From contig DAIDHB010000042.1 in assembly GCA_027452145.1 (NCBI GenBank), positions 1 to 39,272 of the forward strand: 39,272 nucleotides of DNA. The letters are read 5' to 3'. Positions 14,713 through 23,091 of this stretch are shown in pieces (positions within the stretch are counted from its first letter, which is position 1; the number at the start of each line of letters is the position of its first letter). The position numbers were made by a program, and so were the translations under genes. This stretch comes from Planctomycetales bacterium (GTDB taxonomy: Bacteria > Planctomycetota > Planctomycetia > Isosphaerales > Isosphaeraceae). The notes beneath the pieces were generated by a model, which had not been told where the DNA came from, ran no database searches, and saw only the letters and a program-made list of their open reading frames with translations.

Positions 14713-17624
14713 CGGGAGCCTCTCCCGCCGCGACACGACGACTGGATCGGCTCCGCGGCGGTCGGGCCGGGATCCTCCTTCTGCTGGCGTGCATCCTGGC
14801 GATCGCCGCCGGGCTGCGAGGCTACCGGCTGGGGCAGCTCAGCTTCTGGTACGACGAAACCGTCACCATGCGTCTGGCTCGCTCGGCGAACCCGGCCGAG
14901 CTGATGGATCGGCTCGCGCGGATCGACGCGACCCGGGCACCGGTGCACCCGATCGTGCTCCAGGGTTGGATTCGCCTCTTCGGACCGTCCGAGACCTCGG
15001 CCCGCGCGCTGAGCGTGCTCTGCGGAGTCGCCACGGTCGCCGTGGTGTTCGCCATCGGCCGGACGGGTTTCGACGCGATGACCGGCCTGTGGGCCGCATG
15101 GTTGGCCGCGCTCAGCCCGGCCCTGATCGTCTACTCGCGCGAGGCCCGGATGTATGCCTGGCTCGTCCTGGTCACATCGGCGTGCTGGTGGATGTTGTTG
15201 AGCTTACGCGATCGGTTCTCGTGGCCACGGGCGACTGTCTACGTGCTCGGGCTGGTGCTGCTGGGCTACTCGCATCCGCTCGGCCTGATCATGATGGCGA
15301 CGCTCGCCCTGGCCGGGATGGCGGGGCTGAGGAGTTGCTTCGGCACCCGGGGCCGATGGCTGGCCGTGCACCTGGCGGCCGGAGCAATCGTGGCCCCATG
15401 GCTCCCACGCTATCTCGACCATCCGCCCGAGTTTCTCAGCGGCATCCAGCCGATCAAGATGCTGCTGGGCACTCCGATCGGTTTCATCGGCGGGGACTCG
15501 GGTGTCCTGGGGGGGCTGGTCCTGTTGGTCGGCTGGGGGCTCTGGTGTCAGGGCCAGGGGTATGGTGTCAGGGGCGAGGAGGACGAAGAGGTCGATCGCG
15601 GCGCGGTCGGCTCCTCGACTGCCGCGACGGAATCCTCCCGGCCTGTCGCGGCCTCCTCAGCCCTGTATCTGATCTTCTGGTTGATCGTGCCTCCGCTGGC
15701 GCTCTTCATCTATTCGAGGCTGGGACGGCCGATCTTTGGGCCCCAGCGATACACGGTGTTCGTGGCCCCGGCCTATCTGTTACTGGTCGCACGGGGGCTG
15801 GTGCGGACGCCCGCGGGGCTGCGCTATCCGCTCGCGGCCGGGCTCTCGATCCTGGCGCTCATGGAGCTTGGGCCGAAGGTCTACGCGCCGGACCTCAAGG
15901 CCGACTGGCGAGGCTTCTCGGCTGACCTGGCCGCCCGGGCGCCGGGCGTCGAGGTGCTGGTGATCGTTGCACCCGTCGGCGAGGGGTCCAATGTCGAGGT
16001 GGAGACGGCCCGATATTACCTGCCCTCGGGCTGCCGGGCGATCGGGCTGGAGCAGGCGACGCCGGAGCGGCTGGCGGACTCGGGCGCTACCGATATCTAT
16101 CTGGGGATGGGCTCGCGGGGAGGCAAACCAGTGCTTCCGCCGCTCGACCGTCTGAAGCCGTTTGTCTTTCGGCGGGCAGCCGAGTATCCGGGGCTAACGG
16201 TCCTTCGGGCCGAGCATCGATCGTCGGGGGCCCGGGCGGGGCGAGGCAGCGGGAGCCGGCTTGTCGGCCGGGATCGGGGCAGCGGCGGCATCGGCCTGAT
16301 CGGCACCGGCCTCGGGCTGGAGGACCGGCAGCATCACGGTGTCCAGGTCGCGCTGGAACGCGGCGCGGGCCAGGCCGAGAGCCTTCTGCGTGGCGGCGCC
16401 GACCTGGAGGCTTCGCTGCTTCAGCTCGGCGGGGACGGCGCCGAGGCCGAGTGCCTCGACGATGCCGATGGCCTTCTTGACCTGCGGGTCCTGGCCCAGG
16501 TCATTCCCCTCGCCGGGGCGGAGGTCGGTCGCGCGGACCGTGGTGGACCGCATGCCGTAGACCTTCCATCGGCCTTCGGTGCCTCGGACCCAGAACGTGG
16601 TCTCGATCGTGGCGCCGTCCAGCTCGGGCGCGAGCACCAGCGCCATGACGACCGCGCCGCTGCGGCCCCGCGCGGCGACGGTCTTGAGCTTCTCGTGGAC
16701 GGGGTCCAGGCGATTCGCGTCCGCCGCGGCGGCGCCGTCGGGATCCACCAGACGTTTCAACTCGCCCATGACCATCGAGGGATCGATCCCGGCGCCGGCG
16801 AAGGGCACGCCTCCCTGGGCCTCGGGCATCACCATGCCCTGGTAGCGGAGGAACCGGAGCCCGTCGTCCACGGCGATCTCGGTCGCGGCGCGGCGGCCGA
16901 GCCACAGCGCGTCGGGCTCGCCCGCCGGCGGAAGCAGGCCCTCCAGCGAGATCGGCCGATCCGGCTCCCCGGCGTCCGCGGCGAATCCCCGGGCCTGGAG
17001 GGCATCGGCCAGCTCGGCGGCCGTCAGGCTCTCGGGATCGGCGAGCCCGGCCTGCCAGGCCAGCATCAGCCGGCGCCCCGCGCCGGCCGGCCCGCGGTGG
17101 ACCTCGCCGATCTCGGACCGCGGAATCCGGATCGCGACGAGCGGGGTGTGGGCGGCCCGCGTCGGGTCCGCCAGCCTCGCGAGCTCCCGGTCGATCCAGC
17201 GGAGGATTCGGTCGTCGGCCCCGACGCCCTGCGCCTGCTGCCGCTCCTTCTTCCAGGCCTCCAGTCGCGTCCGCCGCTGTTCGATCGCGCGGTGCACGGC
17301 CGTGTAACCCAGGCGATCCCAGTGCTTCAGGTGGACCTTCGCATGCTGCTCGGCCCAGCCGCGGCGGACGACGATCTCGACCATTCCGTGCGGGGCGTTC
17401 GGCGAGGTGATCGCCCCGCGGATCACCGAGCCGTCACGCATCGCGATCTGGTCGGCCGCCGGCTCGTCGGCCCCGCCGAGGGCCGCCGCGCCGGTCGCCA
17501 GCAACACGCCGAGGGCCAGCAGGAGTCGGGACATGGTCGGGTCCGCCTCATCGTCCGGGTCGCGTGGATCGGCGTTGCGGGCCGATCGCCGCGGTCTCCA
17601 TCGATCTCATTCATCCCATCATAA
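14709..17624 (+). CDS. GT39-like membrane glycosyltransferase with a long antisense read-through extension
   Basis: The gene starts at ATG 14709, overlapping the previous stop. The recognisable protein covers about residues 1-503 (to about 16218): a GT-C/PMT_2-like membrane enzyme with the acidic first loop LSFWYDETVTMRLAR, an HP-containing second loop (RAPVHPIVLQGW), many membrane helices and a soluble C-terminal domain ending near EYPGLTVLRAEH. Residues about 280-320 are a low-complexity insertion (GQGYGVRGEEDEEVDRG). Homologous proteins normally end near RAE, but here no in-frame stop occurs until 17624. The frame therefore continues for about 468 more residues (Gly/Arg/Ala/Asp-rich, not protein-like), antisense to the gene at 16194-17534. 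I believe the first half; the extension is probably translated only if no other stop mechanism acts. Confidence 0.68.
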   Translation: MTGASPAATRRLDRLRGGRAGILLLLACILAIAAGLRGYRLGQLSFWYDETVTMRLARSANPAELMDRLARIDATRAPVHPIVLQGWIRLFGPSETSARALSVLCGVATVAVVFAIGRTGFDAMTGLWAAWLAALSPALIVYSREARMYAWLVLVTSACWWMLLSLRDRFSWPRATVYVLGLVLLGYSHPLGLIMMATLALAGMAGLRSCFGTRGRWLAVHLAAGAIVAPWLPRYLDHPPEFLSGIQPIKMLLGTPIGFIGGDSGVLGGLVLLVGWGLWCQGQGYGVRGEEDEEVDRGAVGSSTAATESSRPVAASSALYLIFWLIVPPLALFIYSRLGRPIFGPQRYTVFVAPAYLLLVARGLVRTPAGLRYPLAAGLSILALMELGPKVYAPDLKADWRGFSADLAARAPGVEVLVIVAPVGEGSNVEVETARYYLPSGCRAIGLEQATPERLADSGATDIYLGMGSRGGKPVLPPLDRLKPFVFRRAAEYPGLTVLRAEHRSSGARAGRGSGSRLVGRDRGSGGIGLIGTGLGLEDRQHHGVQVALERGAGQAESLLRGGADLEASLLQLGGDGAEAECLDDADGLLDLRVLAQVIPLAGAEVGRADRGGPHAVDLPSAFGASDPERGLDRGAVQLGREHQRHDDRAAAAPRGDGLELLVDGVQAIRVRRGGAVGIHQTFQLAHDHRGIDPGAGEGHASLGLGHHHALVAEEPEPVVHGDLGRGAAAEPQRVGLARRRKQALQRDRPIRLPGVRGESPGLEGIGQLGGRQALGIGEPGLPGQHQPAPRAGRPAVDLADLGPRNPDRDERGVGGPRRVRQPRELPVDPAEDSVVGPDALRLLPLLLPGLQSRPPLFDRAVHGRVTQAIPVLQVDLRMLLGPAAADDDLDHSVRGVRRGDRPADHRAVTHRDLVGRRLVGPAEGRRAGRQQHAEGQQESGHGRVRLIVRVAWIGVAGRSPRSPSISFIPS
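16194..17534 (-). CDS. Secreted protein of unknown function (446 aa)
   Basis: Starts at ATG 17534 with a clear signal peptide (MSRLLLALGVLLATGAAAL). The mature protein opens with DQIAMRDGSVIRGAI, a beta segment typical of small planctomycete domains that describe a product's response to a term. A charged helical stretch follows (RRTRLEAWKKERQQAQ), then alternating helical and beta segments and a Pro/Ala-rich tail ending at TAG 16194-16196. The sequence is regular and protein-like, so I accept it over the antisense open frame. I do not recognise the family; it may be exported to the periplasm. It converges on and overlaps the end of the glycosyltransferase gene. Confidence 0.78.
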   Translation of the reverse strand: MSRLLLALGVLLATGAAALGGADEPAADQIAMRDGSVIRGAITSPNAPHGMVEIVVRRGWAEQHAKVHLKHWDRLGYTAVHRAIEQRRTRLEAWKKERQQAQGVGADDRILRWIDRELARLADPTRAAHTPLVAIRIPRSEIGEVHRGPAGAGRRLMLAWQAGLADPESLTAAELADALQARGFAADAGEPDRPISLEGLLPPAGEPDALWLGRRAATEIAVDDGLRFLRYQGMVMPEAQGGVPFAGAGIDPSMVMGELKRLVDPDGAAAADANRLDPVHEKLKTVAARGRSGAVVMALVLAPELDGATIETTFWVRGTEGRWKVYGMRSTTVRATDLRPGEGNDLGQDPQVKKAIGIVEALGLGAVPAELKQRSLQVGAATQKALGLARAAFQRDLDTVMLPVLQPEAGADQADAAAAPIPADKPAPAASPRPGPRRSMLGPKDR

Positions 17625-17639
17625 CAGAGCCGACCGCCC

Positions 17640-18332
17640 ATGCCCATGCCCGTGGGTCCCTCCGCGATCGAGCCGCTGGGCGACCGGGCCTACCTCGCGA
17701 GTTTCGGCGCCCTGCCCCAGGCCGCCGCCTGGGCCGCACAGGTTCGACGGCGAAACTGGCCGGGCGTGACGGACGTCGTGCTCGCGTATGGCACGGTCGC
17801 CGTCTTCGTCGACCCCGACCGGCTCGACCCGGCCAAGCTGGAGAAACGCCTTCGCGCCCTGACCCTGGACATGGCGGCCGACTCTGCCGATTCAATCAGT
17901 GGAAAGACGCTCGTGATCCCCGTGCTGTACGACGGGGCCGACCTGGAGCACGTCGCCGCCGATCGGGATCTCGACGCGGGCGCGGTGATCGCCCTGCATG
18001 CGGGCGTCGTGTACGATGTGCTGGCGATCGGCTTCCTGCCGGGCTTCCCCTACGCGGGCGACTTGCCGCCGGCCCTGGCCGGTCTGCCGCGCCGGCCGTC
18101 GCCGAGGCCGCGGGTGCCGGCCGGCTCGGTCGCGATCGCGGGGCGGCAGACGTGCGTCTATCCCGCCGCCTCGCCCGGCGGCTGGCACCTGCTGGGGCGG
18201 ACCCCGCTCTGCATCGCCGACCCGACCGCCGGATTCTTCCCGATCCGCGCCGGCGACCGCATCCGTTTCCGGCCGATCGCCGCCGAGGATTACGAGACCC
18301 GACTGCATGAACGCCTCCGAATCGATGAATGA
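17640..18332 (+). CDS. pxpB: 5-oxoprolinase subunit PxpB (KipI family)
   Basis: A 230-aa protein of the KipI/AHS1 family. With PxpA and PxpC it forms the ATP-dependent prokaryotic 5-oxoprolinase, which opens pyroglutamate to glutamate. Seen here: the N-terminal opening IEPLGDRAYLASFG, the strand LVIPVLYDGADLEHVA, the conserved IGFLPGFPYAGDLPP and the ending PAGSVAIAGRQTCVYPAASPGGWHLLGRTP. A second in-frame ATG lies at 17646. Its stop overlaps the 5' end of pxpA. Promoter sequence should lie in the 105-bp gap to the divergent minus-strand gene. Confidence 0.93.
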   Translation: MPMPVGPSAIEPLGDRAYLASFGALPQAAAWAAQVRRRNWPGVTDVVLAYGTVAVFVDPDRLDPAKLEKRLRALTLDMAADSADSISGKTLVIPVLYDGADLEHVAADRDLDAGAVIALHAGVVYDVLAIGFLPGFPYAGDLPPALAGLPRRPSPRPRVPAGSVAIAGRQTCVYPAASPGGWHLLGRTPLCIADPTAGFFPIRAGDRIRFRPIAAEDYETRLHERLRIDE

Positions 18333-19071
18333 GTCCCAACCGCCGCGCCGGACGATCGACCTGAGCGCCGACGTCGGGGAAGGCTGCCCCTTCGACGACC
18401 TCCTGCTCGACGACCTGGTCAGCTCGGCGAGCGTCTGCTGCGGCGCCCACGCGGGCAGCCCCGAGGCCATCCGGCGGACGCTCGAGTTCGCCCGCGACCG
18501 GGGCGTCGCGATCGGTGCCCATCCCGGCTACCCCGACCGCGAGAACTTCGGCCGTCGCGAGCAGGCGATCTCGGCCGACGCCGTCACGAACCTGATCCTC
18601 GACCAGGTGGGCTCGCTGGTCGAGCTGGCCGCCGAGGCGGGCGTCGCCGTCCGGTTCCTCAAGCCCCACGGCGCACTCTACAACCAGGCCCAGCGGCAGA
18701 ACCCGATCGCGCGGGGAGTCGTGGACGCCGCCGTCGAGCTCGGCCTGCCGCTCCTGGGCCTGCCCGGCTCGGTGCTGAACGCCTGGGCGGTCGGCCGAGG
18801 CGTCCGCTACGTTGCCGAGGGATTCGCCGACCGCCGCTATCGCCCGGATGGTTCGCTCGTCCCCCGCGGCGAACCCGACGCCATCCTGGAAGAACCCGAC
18901 GAGATGATGACCCAGCTCGCCGTGCTGCTCGCCCGCCGCCGCGTGGCGACGATCTGCATCCACGGCGACGCCCCACACGCCGTCGAGAACGCCCGGACCG
19001 TCCGCCATCTGCTCGACTCGATGCGGATCGCCGTCCGGAGCTTCACGGCCGAAGACGGAGGCAGCGATTGA
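18325..19071 (+). CDS. pxpA: 5-oxoprolinase subunit PxpA (LamB/YcsF family)
   Basis: A 248-aa protein of the LamB/YcsF family. I start it at ATG 18325, which places the family opening (IDLSADVGEG) 11 residues in; ATG 18307 is an in-frame alternative. Conserved segments: VCCGAHAGSPEAIRRTLEFA, GVAIGAHPGYPDRENFGRR, RFLKPHGALYNQA and TICIHGDAPHAVENA. The His and Asp residues of these segments line the active site in this family. It overlaps the end of pxpB, so the two are translationally coupled. A Uma2 gene separates it from pxpC. Confidence 0.93.
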   Translation: MNESQPPRRTIDLSADVGEGCPFDDLLLDDLVSSASVCCGAHAGSPEAIRRTLEFARDRGVAIGAHPGYPDRENFGRREQAISADAVTNLILDQVGSLVELAAEAGVAVRFLKPHGALYNQAQRQNPIARGVVDAAVELGLPLLGLPGSVLNAWAVGRGVRYVAEGFADRRYRPDGSLVPRGEPDAILEEPDEMMTQLAVLLARRRVATICIHGDAPHAVENARTVRHLLDSMRIAVRSFTAEDGGSD

Positions 19072-19204
19072 GCGGGCAAAGAGCGGGCCGAAGCCCCGGA
19101 AGCCCGCGCCCGGTCGATCGGCTTGATTCCTTGAAGGACGCTTGTCCCCTGTGGGATGATGGACCGAGTCGCCCGCCAGGATCTTTGGATTTGGAGGAAC
19201 GCCG

Positions 19205-19804
19205 ATGTCGTCGGCCTCGACCACCATCCCGATCGCACCGGCGCATTCACTTCCCTCTAGCGCCACGCGGTTGTACCGCTTTAACGTCGACGAGTACGAG
19301 AGGATGGTCCTCGACAATCCTCGGGTCGAGCTGATCGACGGCTACGTGGTGACAAAAGTGCCGAAGAACCCTGCGCATAGCTGGTCCACGAAGGCTCTCA
19401 ACAAGGGCTTGGACCGACTCCTGCCGCCCGGGTGGACCTCCCGCCAGGAGCAGCCGGTGCGGCTATCGGACTTCGACGAGCCCGAGCCGGACGTCACGAT
19501 TGTCCGTGGCGTGGATGACGACTACCGGCACCGCCATCCCCTGGCCGCCGACGTGGGCCTGCTGGCCGAAGTCTCCGAGAGCACCCTCGATCGTGACCGC
19601 AACGAGAAGCTGCCCGCCTTCGCCCGAGGCGGCATCGCGGTTTACTGGATCGTCAACCTCGTCGACCGGCAAGTCGAGGTCTACTCCAGCCCCGGTCCGG
19701 GCCTCTATCGGTCGGCCCAGGTCTTTCGTAGCGGCCAGCAGGTGCCGGTTATCCTCGACGGCCGGCTGATCGGGCAGATCGGCGTCGATGATGTTCTCCC
19801 CTGA
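19205..19804 (+). CDS. Uma2-family putative endonuclease
   Basis: A 199-aa protein from ATG 19205, with GGAGG 7 nt upstream. It has the Uma2 (DUF820) restriction-endonuclease-like fold: RVELIDGYVVTKVP with the first acidic residue, then DEPEPDVTIVRG, then LAEVSESTLDRDRNEKLPAFARGGIAVYWIVNL, which carries the Glu and Lys of a PD-(D/E)xK-type site. The family is hugely expanded in cyanobacteria and planctomycetes and mostly uncharacterised; nuclease activity is inferred from the fold. It lies between pxpA and pxpC, and its last 17 nt overlap the pxpC start. Confidence 0.88.
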   Translation: MSSASTTIPIAPAHSLPSSATRLYRFNVDEYERMVLDNPRVELIDGYVVTKVPKNPAHSWSTKALNKGLDRLLPPGWTSRQEQPVRLSDFDEPEPDVTIVRGVDDDYRHRHPLAADVGLLAEVSESTLDRDRNEKLPAFARGGIAVYWIVNLVDRQVEVYSSPGPGLYRSAQVFRSGQQVPVILDGRLIGQIGVDDVLP

Positions 19805-20786
19805 CAACCCGACATCCGCTGGCCTGCTCGTCGTCGACGCCGGGTTGAGCACCACCGTGCAGGACCTCGGCCGGCCCGGCCATCGCGAGTACGGCGTCCC
19901 GCCCGGCGGGGCCTTCGATCGCGGCTCGGCCGGGCTGGCCAACGCACTGGCCGGCAACGACCCGGACTGCGCGGTGCTCGAGCTGACGCTCGTCGGCGGG
20001 AGGTATGACGCGCGCTCGGACCTGGCCCTGGCGATTGCCGGCGCCTCGATCGAGGCGAAGGTCGTCGGCCCGGACGGCACCGTGCGGACGATCGAGCCGC
20101 CGCTCAGTTTCACGCTCCATCGCGGCGAGCGCCTGGTCCTGGGCCGGACGCTCGGCGGGGCGAGGACCTACCTCGCCGTCGCCGGAGGCTGGCAGACACC
20201 CGTGAGCCTCGGCAGCCGGTCGTCGGAGGAACGCCTGCGATCCGGCGAACTGCTGCCCGCGGCGGCCGGCTCGATTCCCACTCGACATCCGCGCGACCCC
20301 GCTCGGGTCGATCCGACCGCCGAGCCGCTGCGGATCCTCGACGGCCCCGATGCCGCCGTGATCCTCCCGGGATCCGGACCATCGCCGAGCTGGCTCGATC
20401 GGGCCCATCGCATCGGTGCCCAGAGCGACCGGATGGGCCTGCGGCTGGAGGGAATCCCACCGGCGATCGACGCCCCGCCCGGCCGGCTCTCGGCGCCCGT
20501 GGCCCCCGGCGCGATCCAGGCGGCCGGCGGCGGGTTGATGATTCTGGGGGTCGCCTGCGGCACGATGGGCGGATACCCGCACGTCGCCCACGTCGTCTCG
20601 GCCGATCTCGACCGCCTCGGCCAGCTCCGGCCGGGGGATCTGGTCCGGTTCACCCGCGTCGGCCTGGACGAGGCCCGGCGGCTCGATCGCGCGATGAGGG
20701 AGTCCCGCGAGGCGACTCTCGACCGGATCCGCACGGCCGCCCAGGACTGGGACTTCGAATTCCCGCGGCCCGACACCCGATGTTGA
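19788..20786 (+). CDS. pxpC: 5-oxoprolinase subunit PxpC (biotin-dependent carboxyltransferase-like, KipA family)
   Basis: A 332-aa protein of the KipA/AHS2 family, the third subunit of 5-oxoprolinase. Conserved segments: LLVVDAGLSTTVQDLGRPGHREYGVPPGGAFD, then LTLVGGRYDARSDLALAIAGA, LGRTLGGARTYLAVAGGW, then RIGAQSDRMGLRLEGIP and a C-terminal GCGTMGGYPHVAHV-like segment with PGDLVRFTRV. It starts at ATG 19788 (or 19791) inside the end of the Uma2 gene, with no strong ribosome binding site of its own, so translation may depend on coupling to the Uma2 gene. Confidence 0.92.
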   Translation: MMFSPDNPTSAGLLVVDAGLSTTVQDLGRPGHREYGVPPGGAFDRGSAGLANALAGNDPDCAVLELTLVGGRYDARSDLALAIAGASIEAKVVGPDGTVRTIEPPLSFTLHRGERLVLGRTLGGARTYLAVAGGWQTPVSLGSRSSEERLRSGELLPAAAGSIPTRHPRDPARVDPTAEPLRILDGPDAAVILPGSGPSPSWLDRAHRIGAQSDRMGLRLEGIPPAIDAPPGRLSAPVAPGAIQAAGGGLMILGVACGTMGGYPHVAHVVSADLDRLGQLRPGDLVRFTRVGLDEARRLDRAMRESREATLDRIRTAAQDWDFEFPRPDTRC

Positions 20787-20936
20787 GCTTGCCCAAATCG
20801 CGGACCTGGGGTAAACCCACGCCACATTCCTCTCGGCGGGGCGCGTTCGTCCGTCCCGCGGGCTCTCAGCGCGTCCAGTGGATCGGGGCGAGGGAAGGGA
20901 ATCCCGGGCTCCGCCTATTAGGTTAGGGTCGTCCGA

Positions 20937-22478
20937 ATGCCGCATGATCGGCCGAGCCGGCGAGTCATCCTGGCCATGTTGGGACTGGTCGGCGCGGCCA
21001 TCTCGGTCGGATGCGCGCGATCGGCGAACCTGCGGTCCTCGGCGGGCAACCTCCCCGACCTCGCGCCGACCGGCACACTGGAACCCGCCGCCGTCGGATC
21101 TCCGGCCCGGCCCGATTCGCCCTCGGCCTTGAATTCCACGACCCGCGCCGCCGTGCCCGGCCGCGGCACCGTCGCGGCCACGCCCTCATCGGTCTCGGGC
21201 GTCACACCCACCCCGCTGCCGGCCGGCCCGGCGCCCGTCGGCGGACTGGTTCCGGACGACGGGAGCGAGGCGGCGAACGGGCCGCTGCCGGGCGCCGGTT
21301 CGACCGAGCCGCAACCGCCCGCGCCGGGCGAGGGCGTGCCCCCGGCACCTCCGCTACGCGATTCGGAGCTCCGCCGGGCCCAGGCCGTCACCCGACAACA
21401 CTTTGAGTCACTGGGAGCGGTCGAGGCATCCACGCCCACGCCAACCCCGATACTCGAAGCCGGCGATCCGAACCCGGCGACGATCGCCGAATCCTCGGCG
21501 GCCGCTTCCCCGCTCGGCGGGCCGAACCCCGACCCGGCACCCGAATCGATCCCGCCGGCGCCGTTGCCGCCATTGGCCGCGTCGGCACGGGTCTCGATCG
21601 ATCCGGGGCCGGCCGAGCTGGCCCGGCAAGTGAACCTTCCGCCGCTGACCCCCATCGACCCGGCGACCTCGCGCGACGTGCCGCCCGCCCTGGACTCGCC
21701 CACGCCTGCCGTTTCATCGGACGCGAACTCGCCCGCGCCGGCGGCCTCGCTGTTTGGACCGGCCGCCCCGGAGGCGATCGGGCCGGCACCCTCGTCCGCT
21801 TCGGCCCCGAGCAAGAGGGCACCCACAGCGCCGGCTCTATCCCCGGGTCCGGCACGGTCGTCCGGGTCAGCGGGCACCCCGGCGTTGGCGCCGGCGACGG
21901 CGCCGTCCGACGAGGATCCGGCGAAACCCGACGCCGCCAGCCCGGACGCCGCGGGCCCGGAGCCCGACGCCGGGATTCCGGCCGCGTCCGACGATCGTCC
22001 GGCCGCCCCGAGCCGCCAGCCGGGATCCACCCCGGTCGTCCCCGAACCGACCCCGGCCGCCGAGCCGTCGCTCGAGATCGCCGAGCTGAAGCTCTGCTCG
22101 CGCGTGACCGCCTTCGGCGCGGTCGCTCCGATCCACGCCGATCAGGTCGAGACCGGCCGGCTGGTACTGGTCTACTGCGAGATGGCCGGACTGGAATACC
22201 AGCGCCGGGGCGAGTCGTTCGTCTCCCGGCTCGCGGCCCACATCGAGCTGCAATCCGAGTCGACCGGCCGCGTGGTCTGGGAGGAATCGCCCGGCACCGC
22301 CGAGGACGTCTGCCCCAATCGCCGGCGGGACTATTACGTCAGCTACCGCGTCCGGCTCCCCCGCACGCTCGAGCCCGGCCGCTACCGCCTGCGCCTGATC
22401 CAGACCGACATGATCGGCAACCGGGTCGCCTCGCGCGAGCTACCGATCACCCTGGTGCGCCGGGGCTCGGCCCGCTAG
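20937..22478 (+). CDS. Pro/Ala-rich lipoprotein with C-terminal beta domain
   Basis: A 513-aa protein with three parts. Residues 1-23 are a lipoprotein signal (RRVILAMLGLVGAAISVGC) with the lipidated Cys near 23. Residues about 25-375 are low-complexity, rich in Pro, Ala, Ser and Gly with scattered Asp and Glu, probably disordered and long enough to span a wide periplasm. Residues about 380-513 are a folded beta domain (LEIAELKLCSRVTAFGAV, RLVLVYCEMAGLEYQ, YYVSYRVRLPRTLEPGRYRLRLIQTD). Function is unknown; a membrane-anchored binding domain on a flexible stalk is a reasonable guess. Confidence 0.8.
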   Translation: MPHDRPSRRVILAMLGLVGAAISVGCARSANLRSSAGNLPDLAPTGTLEPAAVGSPARPDSPSALNSTTRAAVPGRGTVAATPSSVSGVTPTPLPAGPAPVGGLVPDDGSEAANGPLPGAGSTEPQPPAPGEGVPPAPPLRDSELRRAQAVTRQHFESLGAVEASTPTPTPILEAGDPNPATIAESSAAASPLGGPNPDPAPESIPPAPLPPLAASARVSIDPGPAELARQVNLPPLTPIDPATSRDVPPALDSPTPAVSSDANSPAPAASLFGPAAPEAIGPAPSSASAPSKRAPTAPALSPGPARSSGSAGTPALAPATAPSDEDPAKPDAASPDAAGPEPDAGIPAASDDRPAAPSRQPGSTPVVPEPTPAAEPSLEIAELKLCSRVTAFGAVAPIHADQVETGRLVLVYCEMAGLEYQRRGESFVSRLAAHIELQSESTGRVVWEESPGTAEDVCPNRRRDYYVSYRVRLPRTLEPGRYRLRLIQTDMIGNRVASRELPITLVRRGSAR

Positions 22479-22931
22479 TCGAGTGCCCCAGGCCGGTGCA
22501 GGCGGCGATACCCGCCCGGATCCAGGACGAACCAGCGACGTGGGTCATCGGGTGCCTTCTCTTCGGGGCGAACCGGCGCCGGACCTCGCCGGTTTCTCGG
22601 ATCGTTACCAGGGCGAGCCACGGGCCTGAGAACGAGGCGCATCGTCGACGGACCCAGCCCGGCTTCCCGTGGATGCGGACGCCGTTCCCGGTCCCTGATC
22701 CGATGGCCGGGCCGGGTCGGATGAAACGGCATCGGGCCGGATCGGCGGACCGGGCCGCCTTCCTCGTCGGATCGCATCGAACCGCATCGGACCCGACGGA
22801 CCCGGCCGGCATCCCTCGACCTGTCCGCATGCCAGCCGGGCATCCCACGCCCGAACCAGCCTCGGCGCGCAAGGAGGACGCGGACCGCGTGCTCCTGAAA
22901 CGAACGCCACCGCGTCTGCCCATGGGGCAAA

Positions 22932-23027
22932 ATTGGGTTCGTTTTGCTCAAATCCACCCCCCGGACGCCTCTTCGGCGCCGAAAACCGCCGGACGAGTAT
23001 GAAGATAATATGAAGATTGGGTTCGTT
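22932..23027 (-). repeat. Two copies of an ATTGGGTTCGTT motif 84 bp apart
   Basis: ATTGGGTTCGTT occurs at 22932-22943 and 23016-23027. Just before the second copy, ATGAAGAT is repeated twice within 20 bp. In planctomycete genomes the minus-strand reading of this motif often produces spurious peptides with TNPI, from a dispersed non-coding repeat. That comparison is from memory. Confidence 0.45.
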
Positions 23028-23091
23028 CGCGCGATTTCGGGGTGATTCGAGCCCTCTGATCCCCGCCCAGGACGAGATGCACTCATCTTGA

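Noticed and set aside
22475..23086. Minus-strand open frame with TNPI-containing peptide
   Set aside because: The peptide is Arg/Gly/Pro-rich and comes from the repeated ATTGGGTTCGTT motif, so it is likely a spurious translation of a non-coding repeat.
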